Assembly: GCF_038594605.1 (NCBI RefSeq) | Contig: NZ_JBCFZM010000002.1 | Span: 434,001 to 498,000, forward strand | Direction of reading: 5' to 3' | DNA: 64,000 nucleotides | Source of the DNA: Alteriqipengyuania bathyomarina_B | GTDB taxonomy: Bacteria > Pseudomonadota > Alphaproteobacteria > Sphingomonadales > Sphingomonadaceae | Part shown: piece after piece, positions 9,492 through 18,205 of the stretch | How positions within the stretch are numbered: the stretch's first letter is position 1 | Layout of the letters: each line of letters begins with the position of its first letter | Program-made: the position numbers and the translations under genes | The notes under the pieces: generated by a model | The model's database searches: none | What the model was told of the DNA's origin: nothing | The model's input: only the letters and a program-made list of their open reading frames with translations

Positions 9492-10643
9492 CTACGGTTT
9501 CGCCGGTGATACATCCCCAGCCGCAGGTTGGCCAGCATCGCCGCCCCGCCGCACCAGCAATCCGCGCCGGCCATGGGGCCGCACGCCGTTGACCAGCCAC
9601 AGCGCGAGCGGGCTACGGCGCAGCAGGCGGTGCGTGGCGTAAGGCAGCGCGAAAGCGCCAAGACAGATCGTAAGCCAGGACAGCAGCGGCGGCAGGCTCG
9701 CGCCGATGCACACTATCGCCAGCGCGATCACTACGGGGTGATGCAGCAGGTAGACGGTCAGCGAAGCATCCACCAGCCGGTCCAGCATCGCCGACCCCTT
9801 GCGCACCGAGCGCATCAGCAGCGCGAGGATCGTCTGTGAGAGGCACACCGAAGAAAGCCCGTCGAACAGGATGTCGAGCGCAATGCCGATGCTCGACCGG
9901 TCTTCCCACAGCCAGACATGCAGCGCGAGCGCGACGAGCCCGGTGACCGTCACGACCGGATCGAACCGCCCAAACCGCTCCCACAGGCGGCGAGAGCGTC
10001 GCAGCGCGACCCCGATGGCGAAGAAGGGCGCGAAAGTCGCGAGCGCATGCAGATCGACAAGTCCGCCTGCGAGCAGCGGATCGAAGGGCAGCCGGTAGGT
10101 CGCGACCAACAGGACAAGTTCGTAAGCAGCGATGCCGATACCCAGCGTGATGACGCGGGGCATGGGGAGCGATGACGCATGCTGGACCAACGGCCAGACC
10201 AGCGCCAGCATGAGACACAGCACCAGCAATGTCGGCAGGAACCAGAGGTGCGAGATCGGATCGACAATGGCGGCGCTATCGATGATTCCGGTGGGCGCGC
10301 GTGCCAGCATGGCCGATTGTGCCGGGATGATCGCGATGATGCCGAACACGAATGGCAGCCCCAGCCGCTCCGCGCGACCCTTCAACCAGTCGCCGCGCGC
10401 GCGCCGCTCAAGCAGCAGCGCGGCGAAGAACCCGGCGATGATGAAGAAGCCGGGCATGCGAAAATCGCTCAGGATGGGCGGGATGATCGCCAGCAGGGGA
10501 TCGCGCGAACCGCTCATCACGACCCAGTGCCCGCCGGCGAAGACGAGGCTTGCGTGAAAGGGAATGCCGAGCAGCATGAACAGCGCACGCGCCGCGTCGA
10601 GGTGGTGAAAGCGCTGCTCGCCCGAGTCGGGAGGCTGGTTCAT
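9492..10643 (-). CDS. Acyltransferase family 3 membrane protein (OpgC/OafA-like)
   Basis: About 383 residues from the ATG at 10643 (M-N-Q-P-P-D-S-G), with roughly ten hydrophobic helices. The N-terminal block H-H-L-D-A-A-R-A-L-F-M-L-L-G-I-P-F-H is typical of acyltransferase-3 proteins, which transfer acetyl or succinyl groups to sugars, glucans or lipids at the membrane. An upstream ATG at 10748 would add 35 poor-quality residues and is not preferred. The divergent flavoprotein gene starts 134 bases away. Confidence 0.88.
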   Translation of the reverse strand: MNQPPDSGEQRFHHLDAARALFMLLGIPFHASLVFAGGHWVVMSGSRDPLLAIIPPILSDFRMPGFFIIAGFFAALLLERRARGDWLKGRAERLGLPFVFGIIAIIPAQSAMLARAPTGIIDSAAIVDPISHLWFLPTLLVLCLMLALVWPLVQHASSLPMPRVITLGIGIAAYELVLLVATYRLPFDPLLAGGLVDLHALATFAPFFAIGVALRRSRRLWERFGRFDPVVTVTGLVALALHVWLWEDRSSIGIALDILFDGLSSVCLSQTILALLMRSVRKGSAMLDRLVDASLTVYLLHHPVVIALAIVCIGASLPPLLSWLTICLGAFALPYATHRLLRRSPLALWLVNGVRPHGRRGLLVRRGGDAGQPAAGDVSPAKP

Positions 10644-10777
10644 GGACAGGAATTGCGCCGATTCTTCGCGCCTGTCGCGCGCGATGGCGGCATCGTCCCT
10701 TTGCCGGACGGTCGGCGCGCCGATGCTTACCGCGCCCGCTCTCGACACCGGCGCGCGCGGCGGGCACGGGCGTTTGC

Positions 10778-11947
10778 ATGAATTTCGATGCGATCATCCT
10801 GGGCGGCGGTGCGGCCGGCCTGTTCTGCGCCGGCGTAGCGGGCCAGCGCGGGCGGCGCGTGCTCGTACTCGAAAAGGCCGAGGCGGTCGGCAGGAAGATC
10901 CTGATTTCGGGCGGCGGGCGGTGCAACTTCACCAATCTGGGCGCGGGGCCGGCAAACTTTCTCTCCGCCAATCCGCACTTCGCCAAGTCCGCACTGGCAC
11001 GCTACACGCCGCGCGATTTTGTGGAGCTGGTCGAACGCTACGCGATCGAATGGCACGAAAAGACGCTGGGTCAGCTGTTTTGCGACGGGTCCGCGAAACA
11101 GATCGTGGCGATGCTGCTGGCGGAGTGCGAAAAGGGATCGGTCGAAGTTCGCACCGGGCAGCAGATCGGCACGGTCTCGCATGGCGAGGATGGCTTCACG
11201 GTCGAGGCGAATGGCGAAACGCACCGCGCACCTGCGCTGGTGATCGCCACCGGCGGGCCGTCGATCCCGAAGATGGGCGCGACCGGCATCGCCTACGATC
11301 TCGCGCGCCAGTTCGGCCTCAAGGTGGTCGAGCCGCGCCCCGCGCTCGTCCCGCTGACGCTGGGCGGCAAGGATGTGCTGTTCCGCGAGCTGTCGGGCGT
11401 GTCCGCTCCGGTCGAGGCACGCGCCGGGAAGGCGACATTCCGCGAGGCGGCGCTGCTGACGCACAAGGGCCTCTCCGGCCCCGCGATCCTGCAGGTCAGC
11501 TCCTACTGGCGCCATGGCGAGGTGTTGCGGATCGATTTCCTGCCCGATGCGGCCCCCGGCTGGCTGATCGAGCGCAAGGCAGGCACGCCGCAGGCGCAGT
11601 TCGCGAGCGTGCTGCGCGAGCATCTGCCCGAGCGGCTGGCCGATACCCTCGCCGGAAGGCTCGGCCTGTCCGGCCCGCTCCAGTCGCTCTCCGACAAGGC
11701 GCTGCGGCAGGCGGAGGAAGCGTTGCGCGGCTGGCAGTTCCACCCCAACGGCACCGAAGGCTTCGTGAAGGCGGAAGTGACCGCGGGCGGCATTTCGACC
11801 GCCGAACTCTCCTCGCAGACGATGGAAGCGAAGAAGGTGCCCGGCCTGTTCGCCATCGGCGAAGCGGTCGACGTGACCGGCTGGCTGGGCGGCTACAACT
11901 TCCAGTGGGCCTGGGCGAGCGGCCATGCCTGCGGGCAGGCGCTGTAG
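10778..11947 (+). CDS. HI0933/BaiN-like FAD-dependent oxidoreductase
   Basis: A 389-residue flavoprotein. It opens with the FAD dinucleotide-binding motif I-I-L-G-G-G-A-A-G-L-F, followed by G-R-K-I-L-I-S-G-G-G-R-C-N-F-T-N, the hallmark of the HI0933 (BaiN) family. Near the C-terminus, G-L-F-A-I-G-E-A-V-D-V-T-G-W-L-G-G-Y-N-F-Q-W-A completes the FAD site. The biochemical role of most members is not settled; some reduce bile-acid or enoyl substrates. Soluble, with no signal peptide. It precedes the 5'-nucleotidase lipoprotein gene on the same strand. Confidence 0.9.
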   Translation: MNFDAIILGGGAAGLFCAGVAGQRGRRVLVLEKAEAVGRKILISGGGRCNFTNLGAGPANFLSANPHFAKSALARYTPRDFVELVERYAIEWHEKTLGQLFCDGSAKQIVAMLLAECEKGSVEVRTGQQIGTVSHGEDGFTVEANGETHRAPALVIATGGPSIPKMGATGIAYDLARQFGLKVVEPRPALVPLTLGGKDVLFRELSGVSAPVEARAGKATFREAALLTHKGLSGPAILQVSSYWRHGEVLRIDFLPDAAPGWLIERKAGTPQAQFASVLREHLPERLADTLAGRLGLSGPLQSLSDKALRQAEEALRGWQFHPNGTEGFVKAEVTAGGISTAELSSQTMEAKKVPGLFAIGEAVDVTGWLGGYNFQWAWASGHACGQAL

Positions 11948-12006
11948 GTCGCGTCCCGGCAAAAGCCTTCTTGAAGTTGCAACGCGGCGCGCGCATCGCA
12001 GCGGGC

Positions 12007-13716
12007 ATGACCGCAAAGACCTTCTTCGCCGCCCTCCTCGCCCTCACGCTCGGCGCCTGCACCACCATCCCCGAGCCCCCGGCACCCGAGCCTGTGACCA
12101 TCGGCATCGTCGGCCTCAACGATTTTCACGGCAATCTCCAGCCGATTTCGCGCCCGGTGAGAATCGCGGACGGCGTCGAGGTAAAGGCGGGCGGCGCGGC
12201 CTACCTCGCCGCGGCGGTCGACGCGCTGCGCGCAAAGCGCGCGAACACCATGGTCATCGCCGCGGGCGACCTTATCGGGGCCAGCCCGCTGGTGTCCTCG
12301 CTGTTCCTCGACGAGCCGAGCATCGGCGCGATGAACCGAATCGGGCTCGATTTCAACGCGGTGGGCAATCACGAGTTCGACCGCGGCTGGCGCGAACTCA
12401 TGCGCGTGCAGAACGGCGGGTGCGAGAAGCTGACACTGCGCGAACCTTGCGCGGTCGAGGCCGATTTCGCCGGCGCCCGGTTCGGCTTCCTCGCCGCCAA
12501 TGTGCGCACGGCCGACGGCGGCACGCTGTTTCCCGGCTACGGCATCAAATCCTTCGAGACCCCTGCGGGCGAGATCAGGATCGGGGTAATCGGCCTGACG
12601 CTGAAGGAAACGCCCACGCTCGTCACGCCGAGCGGGGTCGACGGCCTGACCTTCGGTGAGGAAGCGGCGGCGATCAACGCGCTGGTGCCGGTGCTGGAAG
12701 ACCAGGGCGTGGACGCGATCGTGATCGCGATCCACCAGGGGCTCTATACCGAGGTCGGCTATAACGACAAAAGTTGCGGCGGGGTCTCGGGCCCGCTGAT
12801 CGACATCCTCCGGCAGGTCGATCCCAGGGTGGACCTCGTCCTCTCCGGCCATACCCATGCCGCCTATGTCTGCGACTTCGCCCGAATCGATCCTTCGCGG
12901 ACCTTCCTGGTGACCAGCGCGGGCTATGGCGGGTCTTTCCTGACCGACATCGAGATGGAGTTTGATCCCTCCACGCACGACGTGGTGCGCGTCACCGCGG
13001 ACAATGTGGTGGTGCAAAGCGCCGCGCCGCAGGACGCCAACCCCGCCTTCGCCACGCTTTCTCCCAATGCAGGCGTTGCCGCCTATGTCGCACGCTATGC
13101 CGATGCGGCCCGCGCGGCGGAGCAGCGCCCCGTGGGCCGCGTCGAGGGCAATGGTTCGGCCCCCGGCCCGGCGACTGAGGAAACCCAGCTCGGCAATTTC
13201 ATCGCCGACGCGCAATTGTTCGCAACCCGCAAGGAAGGCGCGCAGATCGCCTTCATGAACAATTCGGGCATTCGCGGCGCGGGGCTGGAGCCCGCCGGGG
13301 ACGGCACGATCACCTTCGGCAACATCTATTCGGTCCAGCCTTTCGGCAACACGCTGGTGACCAAGACCTTCACCGGCACGCAGCTGCTCGCCCTGCTCGA
13401 ACAGCAGTTCGACGACGAAGGCTTCGTCCAGACTTTCAGCGCTTCGCAGGGCTTCGAGCTGACCTACGACCTGAGCCGCCCGGTCGGATCGCGCGTCGTT
13501 TACGCAACGCTCGACGGCAAGCCGATCGATCCGCAGGCCGACTACCGCGTGACGATGAACAGCTTCCTCGCCGCGGGCGGCGACAGCTTTACCGTGTTCG
13601 AGGACGGCATCGACGTGGTCACCGGCCCGGTCGATCTCGACGCGATCGAGGCCTACCTTGCGCAGCAGGACGTCACGACACTGCCCGCCGCAGACCGGAT
13701 CACCGCGGTCGAATAG
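12007..13716 (+). CDS. 5'-nucleotidase/2',3'-cyclic phosphodiesterase-type metallophosphatase lipoprotein
   Basis: A 569-residue secreted enzyme. Residues 1-18 are a lipoprotein signal with the lipobox L-G-A-C (Cys18). The calcineurin-like metallophosphatase domain shows N-D-F-H-G (38-42), A-G-D-L-I-G, G-N-H-E-F-D-R-G and S-G-H-T-H-A, the metal and catalytic ligands of UshA-type enzymes. The C-terminal nucleotide-specificity domain includes N-N-S-G-I-R-G and N-S-F-L-A-A-G-G-D-S-F. It should release phosphate or nucleosides from extracellular nucleotides in the periplasm. The ATG at 12007 is chosen because it gives the signal peptide; its Shine-Dalgarno is weak. Confidence 0.93.
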   Translation: MTAKTFFAALLALTLGACTTIPEPPAPEPVTIGIVGLNDFHGNLQPISRPVRIADGVEVKAGGAAYLAAAVDALRAKRANTMVIAAGDLIGASPLVSSLFLDEPSIGAMNRIGLDFNAVGNHEFDRGWRELMRVQNGGCEKLTLREPCAVEADFAGARFGFLAANVRTADGGTLFPGYGIKSFETPAGEIRIGVIGLTLKETPTLVTPSGVDGLTFGEEAAAINALVPVLEDQGVDAIVIAIHQGLYTEVGYNDKSCGGVSGPLIDILRQVDPRVDLVLSGHTHAAYVCDFARIDPSRTFLVTSAGYGGSFLTDIEMEFDPSTHDVVRVTADNVVVQSAAPQDANPAFATLSPNAGVAAYVARYADAARAAEQRPVGRVEGNGSAPGPATEETQLGNFIADAQLFATRKEGAQIAFMNNSGIRGAGLEPAGDGTITFGNIYSVQPFGNTLVTKTFTGTQLLALLEQQFDDEGFVQTFSASQGFELTYDLSRPVGSRVVYATLDGKPIDPQADYRVTMNSFLAAGGDSFTVFEDGIDVVTGPVDLDAIEAYLAQQDVTTLPAADRITAVE

Positions 13717-13719
13717 CGA

Positions 13720-14253
13720 TCAGAGGGTTATCGCGGGCAGGTAACCTTCGCCGAAGACGACCGCCGTAAAGCCCAGCGACGCGCCGATCCACGCGCCCGC
13801 CAGCCATCTCCAGCCGATGCCGGACCGGCGGGCACCGACAAGCATGAGGATCGCCAGCAGGCCGACGACGAGGGCGGGCAGTATCCATATTCCCAGCCCC
13901 AATGCCTCGCTGATCCGCGCTTCGTCGTTCGGAGCCTGCACGCTCACTGCGGTCGCCAGAATGCGCATCATCAGCGCAGCGAAGACGATGGTGGGCCCAA
14001 GCGTGCTGCCGCGCTTGCTGAGCATCACTCCGATGATCGCCAGCAGCAGGGTTACCAGCGGCCCCGCAGCATCGACCAACGCGGCGTCGCGCCAGCTTGC
14101 GGCCCCGCCGGTGATCGACACGCTGTTGATGCGTGCCACCGCGTCGTAGCCCAGCGCCTTGGCCGCCACGAGGTGACCCGCCTCATGCAGAAGGTTGCAC
14201 ACGACGACCACGATCAGCGCCAGCCCGATCTGCCTGAGTATTGTTAACGCCAT
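13720..14253 (-). CDS. Small membrane protein with HExxH metalloprotease motif (M50-like)
   Basis: A 177-residue integral membrane protein starting at the ATG at 14253, which has a purine-rich GGGGGGAAG just upstream. The first helix carries L-L-H-E-A-G-H-L-V-A-A-K (HExxH about residue 24), and a later segment D-A-A-G-P-L-V-T resembles the second site-2-protease block. Together with five hydrophobic segments this suggests a minimal M50-like intramembrane protease, but no classical N-x2-P-x-P-x2-D-G third-ligand motif is visible, so activity is uncertain. It may instead be a degenerate, non-catalytic relative. The stop lies three bases from the convergent nucleotidase stop. Confidence 0.65.
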   Translation of the reverse strand: MALTILRQIGLALIVVVVCNLLHEAGHLVAAKALGYDAVARINSVSITGGAASWRDAALVDAAGPLVTLLLAIIGVMLSKRGSTLGPTIVFAALMMRILATAVSVQAPNDEARISEALGLGIWILPALVVGLLAILMLVGARRSGIGWRWLAGAWIGASLGFTAVVFGEGYLPAITL

Positions 14254-14494
14254 TGCTTCCCCCCAGTTGCGAAGCCCGAACGCACATCGGCGCGAGGGAC
14301 GCGTCAAGCGAACCCATGACCGGGGGCGCTCCCCTATCGACGGACGGCACCTTTGCGGAGGATCGCAGGCCCAGGTCGGCGGGCGTGCCGCGAAAAGGTA
14401 CGCGAGGCCCGGCGGCACATCCGGACCCGGCGGATTCTCCGACGCGCGCTTCATGCGCTAGCGTCGCGCCCACTGCAGGTCCGCCTCCACGCCG

Positions 14495-16102
14495 CTACAT
14501 CCGGAACACACCGAAGCGCGGGCGATCCGGAATCGGCGCTTCGAGACAGGCGGCGAAGGCGAGGCCCAGCACGTCGCGGGTCTGCACCGGGTCGATCACG
14601 CCATCGTCCCACATCCGCGCGGTGGCGTAGTAGGGATTGCCCTCGTCCTCGTATTTCTGGCGAATAGGCGCCTTGAATTCCTCGGCCTGGTCCTCGGTCC
14701 AGGAGTCCGCGTCGCGGTGGACCGTGGCGAGCACGGACGCCGCCTGTTCGCCGCCCATCACCGAGATGCGGCTGTTGGGCCAGCTGAACAGGAAGCGCGG
14801 GGAATAGGCGCGGCCCGCCATGCCGTAATTGCCCGCGCCGAAGCTGCCGCCGATCAGGATCGTGACCTTGGGCACGCTCGCGGTGGCGACCGCAGTCACC
14901 AGCTTCGCGCCGTGCTTCGCGATGCCTTCCGCTTCGTACTTCCCGCCGACCATGAAGCCGGAGATGTTCTGCAGGAACAGCAGCGGGATGCGCCGCTGGC
15001 ACGCCAGTTCGATGAAGTGCGCGCCTTTGACGGCGCTTTCGGAGAACAGCACGCCGTTATTGGCGAGCACCGCCACCGGCATGCCCCAGATATGCGCGAA
15101 GCCGCATACCAGCGTGGAGCCGTAGTCCTTCTTGAACTCGTGGAACTCGCTGCCGTCGACCAGCCGCGCGATCACCTCGTGCACGTCGTAGGGCGCGCGC
15201 ACATCCTCGGGGATCAGCGCGTAGAGGTCTTCGGCGTCGAACTTCGGCGGCACCGGCTCCTGAAGGTCGATATTGGTCGCCGCATCGGTGTTCGCACCCA
15301 GATGGCTGACGATATCGCGCACGATGGTCAGCGCGTGCTCGTCGTTCTCTGCCAGATGGTCGACCACGCCCGATTTCTTGGCGTGGAGGTCGCCGCCGCC
15401 CAGATCCTCGGCGCTGATTTCCTCGCCCGTCGCGGCCTTCACCAGCGGCGGCCCGGCGAGGAAGATCGTGCCCTGGTTGCGCACGATCACGCTCTCGTCG
15501 CTCATCGCGGGGACATAGGCCCCGCCCGCGGTGCAGCTGCCCATGACGCAGGCGATCTGCGGGATACCGAGGCTGCTCATCTGCGCCTGGTTGAAGAAGA
15601 TGCGCCCGAAGTGCTCCTTGTCCGGGAAGACCTCGGCCTGATACGGCAGGTTCGCGCCGCCGCTGTCGACCAGATAGATGCACGGCAGGCGGTTTTCCTG
15701 CGCGATTTCCTGCGCGCGCAGGTGCTTCTTGACCGTCATCGGGTAGTAGGAGCCACCCTTCACGGTCGGATCGTTGCACACGATCATTACCTGCCGCCCG
15801 CTGACGCGCCCGACGCCGCAGATCATCGAGGCGCCGTTGACGTCGCCTTCGTACATCCCGTTGGCGGCAAGCTGCCCGATCTCGAGGAAGGGCGAGCCGG
15901 GATCGAGCAACCGCTCGACCCTTTCGCGAGGCAGCAGCTTGCCGCGTGAGACATGCCGCTCGCGATGCTTCTCGGAGCCACCAAGCGCGGCTTCGGCGAC
16001 CTTCTCGCGCAGCTCTTGCGCCAGCGCCTTGTTGTGATCGAAGCGTGCCTTGGCATCGGGCGCGTCGCGGTCGAGCGTCGAGGTGAGTACGGGTGCGGTC
16101 AT
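14495..16102 (-). CDS. mccB: Methylcrotonoyl-CoA carboxylase beta subunit
   Basis: Carboxyltransferase subunit that carboxylates 3-methylcrotonyl-CoA in leucine breakdown. The 535-residue length and blocks such as V-K-G-G-S-Y-Y-P-M-T-V-K-K-H and Y-L-V-D-S-G-G-A-N-L-P are those of MCC beta rather than propionyl- or geranyl-CoA carboxylases, and the oxyanion glycines (G-G-A-Y-V-P-A-M; F-G-A-G-N-Y-G-M-A-G) are intact. The ATG at 16102 (M-T-A-P-V-L-T) is preferred over an upstream start that adds arginine-rich noise. The biotin carboxylase alpha subunit is not adjacent; isovaleryl-CoA dehydrogenase, the preceding pathway step, lies 3 kb upstream on the same strand. Confidence 0.95.
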   Translation of the reverse strand: MTAPVLTSTLDRDAPDAKARFDHNKALAQELREKVAEAALGGSEKHRERHVSRGKLLPRERVERLLDPGSPFLEIGQLAANGMYEGDVNGASMICGVGRVSGRQVMIVCNDPTVKGGSYYPMTVKKHLRAQEIAQENRLPCIYLVDSGGANLPYQAEVFPDKEHFGRIFFNQAQMSSLGIPQIACVMGSCTAGGAYVPAMSDESVIVRNQGTIFLAGPPLVKAATGEEISAEDLGGGDLHAKKSGVVDHLAENDEHALTIVRDIVSHLGANTDAATNIDLQEPVPPKFDAEDLYALIPEDVRAPYDVHEVIARLVDGSEFHEFKKDYGSTLVCGFAHIWGMPVAVLANNGVLFSESAVKGAHFIELACQRRIPLLFLQNISGFMVGGKYEAEGIAKHGAKLVTAVATASVPKVTILIGGSFGAGNYGMAGRAYSPRFLFSWPNSRISVMGGEQAASVLATVHRDADSWTEDQAEEFKAPIRQKYEDEGNPYYATARMWDDGVIDPVQTRDVLGLAFAACLEAPIPDRPRFGVFRM

Positions 16103-16167
16103 GAAAACTCCTTGTGCGCGCCCTAACGCCACTGCATCCTCGCGCCAAGTTAGGAGGAGTGATCGGA

Positions 16168-16917
16168 ATGAGGATCGTGCGAGCCATCGGCGCAGGGCTG
16201 CTGCTGACGGCAGCAATCCCGGTGCCCGTCTACGCCGACATCGCCGGACGCTACGAGACCGTCGATGAAGACGCGCTCATGAAGATGGAAATGACCATCG
16301 AGGCAGACGAGCACGGCAATGTCCGCACACAGATGGCGCGGCTTGGCGCATATTTCCTGGTTAGCGACGGCGAGTTTTACCAGGTAGCGACTAGCGAAGA
16401 AGGCCCCTCGGTCATCCGACTGGCCGACTTGATGGCCATTCAGAAAGAGTTCGCGGAAGATTTCTTCGCCGACCGCCTCGAGGCTTGGGAAAAACCGACC
16501 GAGACCTTTGCGCCGATGGACGAAGAAACCGTCGGGAGCCGTGTCGGAACGGGCTACGGCATCGTGAACGATGACAATCCCGAACCGCAATACGCCTTGC
16601 TGGTTATCAGCGACGATCCGCAGCTGGCCCCGCTCGGGCAGGCACTGGCCAATTCGAATGAGGCAATGGCCGATTCGATGAACGGGTGGGGCGCGATGGG
16701 TACTGTGCTCCGGATGATGAACGACGAGATGGTTGCTGTGATGCGCAAGGGGGCACCCCTGCGTATGATGTCCATCGAACTGACCGATGTGTCTCTCGAT
16801 CCCATTCCGGCAGAGCGCTTTGAATTGCCCGCGCAGCCCCTCACTATCGAAGAGATTCGCGCGCGGTTCATGCCCAGTGTGGAACCACCGCCGACACTTC
16901 CTCCGCGCGAGGACTGA
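16168..16917 (+). CDS. Secreted protein of unknown function
   Basis: A 249-residue protein with an N-terminal signal sequence (M-R-I-V-R-A-I-G-A-G-L-L-L, cleavage probably after V-Y-A, about residue 23). The mature part is acidic, rich in Met and Glu, and ends with a proline-rich tail (E-P-P-P-T-L-P-P). No cysteine pairs or repeats are evident, and I recognise no family. The ATG at 16168 has a strong AGGAGG (16152-16157) ten bases upstream; the GTG at 16159 abuts that site and is less likely. It is divergent from mccB and convergent with the spermidine-synthase-like gene. Confidence 0.75.
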   Translation: MRIVRAIGAGLLLTAAIPVPVYADIAGRYETVDEDALMKMEMTIEADEHGNVRTQMARLGAYFLVSDGEFYQVATSEEGPSVIRLADLMAIQKEFAEDFFADRLEAWEKPTETFAPMDEETVGSRVGTGYGIVNDDNPEPQYALLVISDDPQLAPLGQALANSNEAMADSMNGWGAMGTVLRMMNDEMVAVMRKGAPLRMMSIELTDVSLDPIPAERFELPAQPLTIEEIRARFMPSVEPPPTLPPRED

Positions 16918-16959
16918 TCCCACGCTGGCCGTGCATCCGGCGGGAGGTGTGCACCCTGC

Positions 16960-17808
16960 TCAGGCGTCCATCTCTTCGTCGGCCGTGCTGCGCAGATCGG
17001 CGGGGACATCGGTTCCCTCCAGCCAGCGGCCCTTCATCCATTGCTTGGTCGCAATGCGCGTGCGGGCGGCATAGTCGGGCGTATCGAGACCGACCAGCGG
17101 GAGATCGAATTCTTTCGCGGTCAGGGCCAGGCCGGCATCGTCGAGATCGCGGCCCGCCTTGACCGCGTGGCGCGCCAGCTCCAGTTCCTGCCCCCAGAAA
17201 TAGACCATGTCCGCCTTCGCGTTGGCCTGCATATCGTGAACCTCCTCGGCGCGGCCCCAGCTGATCATGTCGAGCCAGATGTCGGGCATCAGCAGGTCGA
17301 CATGGCGGTCGGGCTTCCACTCGAGCGCGTCGGCCTCGACGATATGCACCTTCTCGCCCGCACCATCGGGCAACTTGGAGAACAGATCGAGCTGCCGGTG
17401 CATTTCGAGCACCTCGTCGTCCATTTCGATCACGGTCACCCGATCGACCTCGGGCTTGAGCGCGGTCATCGCGGCGACCCAGCCCATGCCGAGGCCGTAG
17501 ATGGCGACATGCCCGCGCGCGAAATCGACCCCGATCAACTGACTCTCGGTCTCCATCGGCGTGATCGACATCCACACGTTGCTACGGCGCCTGAGCAGGA
17601 TGAGGCCATTGACCACCTGCAGCCCGGTCCAATAGCCCTCGCACACCACCGTCGGCAGTACCTGCAAGGCCCACGCGCCGATCTGCATCGGCTGGTAATA
17701 GGCGCGCAGCGGATCGTCCGGCGTAACGGGCAAGGTGTCGAGGTCGACATTCGACAGGTCCGGCACCTGGCTTTGCGGATGCGGTTTCCCGCCGAGTTGA
17801 TCGACCAA
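16960..17808 (-). CDS. Spermidine-synthase-like class I methyltransferase-fold protein
   Basis: A 282-residue soluble protein. The nucleotide-binding turn reads V-A-I-Y-G-L-G-M-G-W-V-A-A-M (about residues 102-115), followed by the acidic V-I-E-M-D-D-E-V beta-strand end, which is the arrangement of spermidine synthases and related SAM-binding proteins. The canonical polyamine-site motif G-G-G-D-G is absent, so a polyamine substrate is not supported. It lies 91 bases upstream-to-downstream of the PhnA gene on the same strand and may be cotranscribed with it. Confidence 0.65.
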   Translation of the reverse strand: MVDQLGGKPHPQSQVPDLSNVDLDTLPVTPDDPLRAYYQPMQIGAWALQVLPTVVCEGYWTGLQVVNGLILLRRRSNVWMSITPMETESQLIGVDFARGHVAIYGLGMGWVAAMTALKPEVDRVTVIEMDDEVLEMHRQLDLFSKLPDGAGEKVHIVEADALEWKPDRHVDLLMPDIWLDMISWGRAEEVHDMQANAKADMVYFWGQELELARHAVKAGRDLDDAGLALTAKEFDLPLVGLDTPDYAARTRIATKQWMKGRWLEGTDVPADLRSTADEEMDA

Positions 17809-17899
17809 TCTTGCCTCCCCCGATTGCGGCCGAGATCGGCCCCGCCCCTGTGCTAACCCGCCATTGCGATCAAATCGTGGCCATCCGCCATGTCGCTGA

Positions 17900-18205
17900 T
17901 CAACGCTTCTTCACGAACTCGGCGCGCAGGACGAGGCCCTTGATGCCAGGGTACTTGCAGTCGATCTCCTGCGCGTCGCCGGTCAGGCGGATCGACTTGA
18001 TCAGCGTGCCCTGCTTCAGGGTCTTGCCCGCGCCCTTGACCTCGAGATCCTTGATCAGCGTCACCTGGTCGCCATCCTCGAGGACATTGCCCACCGCGTC
18101 GCGCACCTCCATCTTGCGGGCAGCAGCCTGCTTGGCGGCCAGTTCGGAAGCGGGCATCCATTCGCCGCTTTCCTCGTCGTAGACGTAGTCTTCATCGGCG
18201 CTCAT
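17900..18205 (-). CDS. PhnA-family protein lacking the zinc ribbon
   Basis: A 101-residue protein whose residues about 33-101 match the PhnA/YjdM C-terminal domain: V-R-D-A-V-G-N-V-L-E-D-G-D-Q-V-T-L-I-K-D-L-x-V-K-G, then I-D-C-K, and the terminal E-F-V-K-K. The N-terminal CxxC...CxxC zinc ribbon of E. coli YjdM is missing and replaced by an acidic segment with a W-x-P motif. Despite its old name this family is not established in phosphonate breakdown. Its ATG overlaps the esterase stop codon (ATGA at 18202-18205), so it is translationally coupled to the esterase. Confidence 0.85.
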   Translation of the reverse strand: MSADEDYVYDEESGEWMPASELAAKQAAARKMEVRDAVGNVLEDGDQVTLIKDLEVKGAGKTLKQGTLIKSIRLTGDAQEIDCKYPGIKGLVLRAEFVKKR

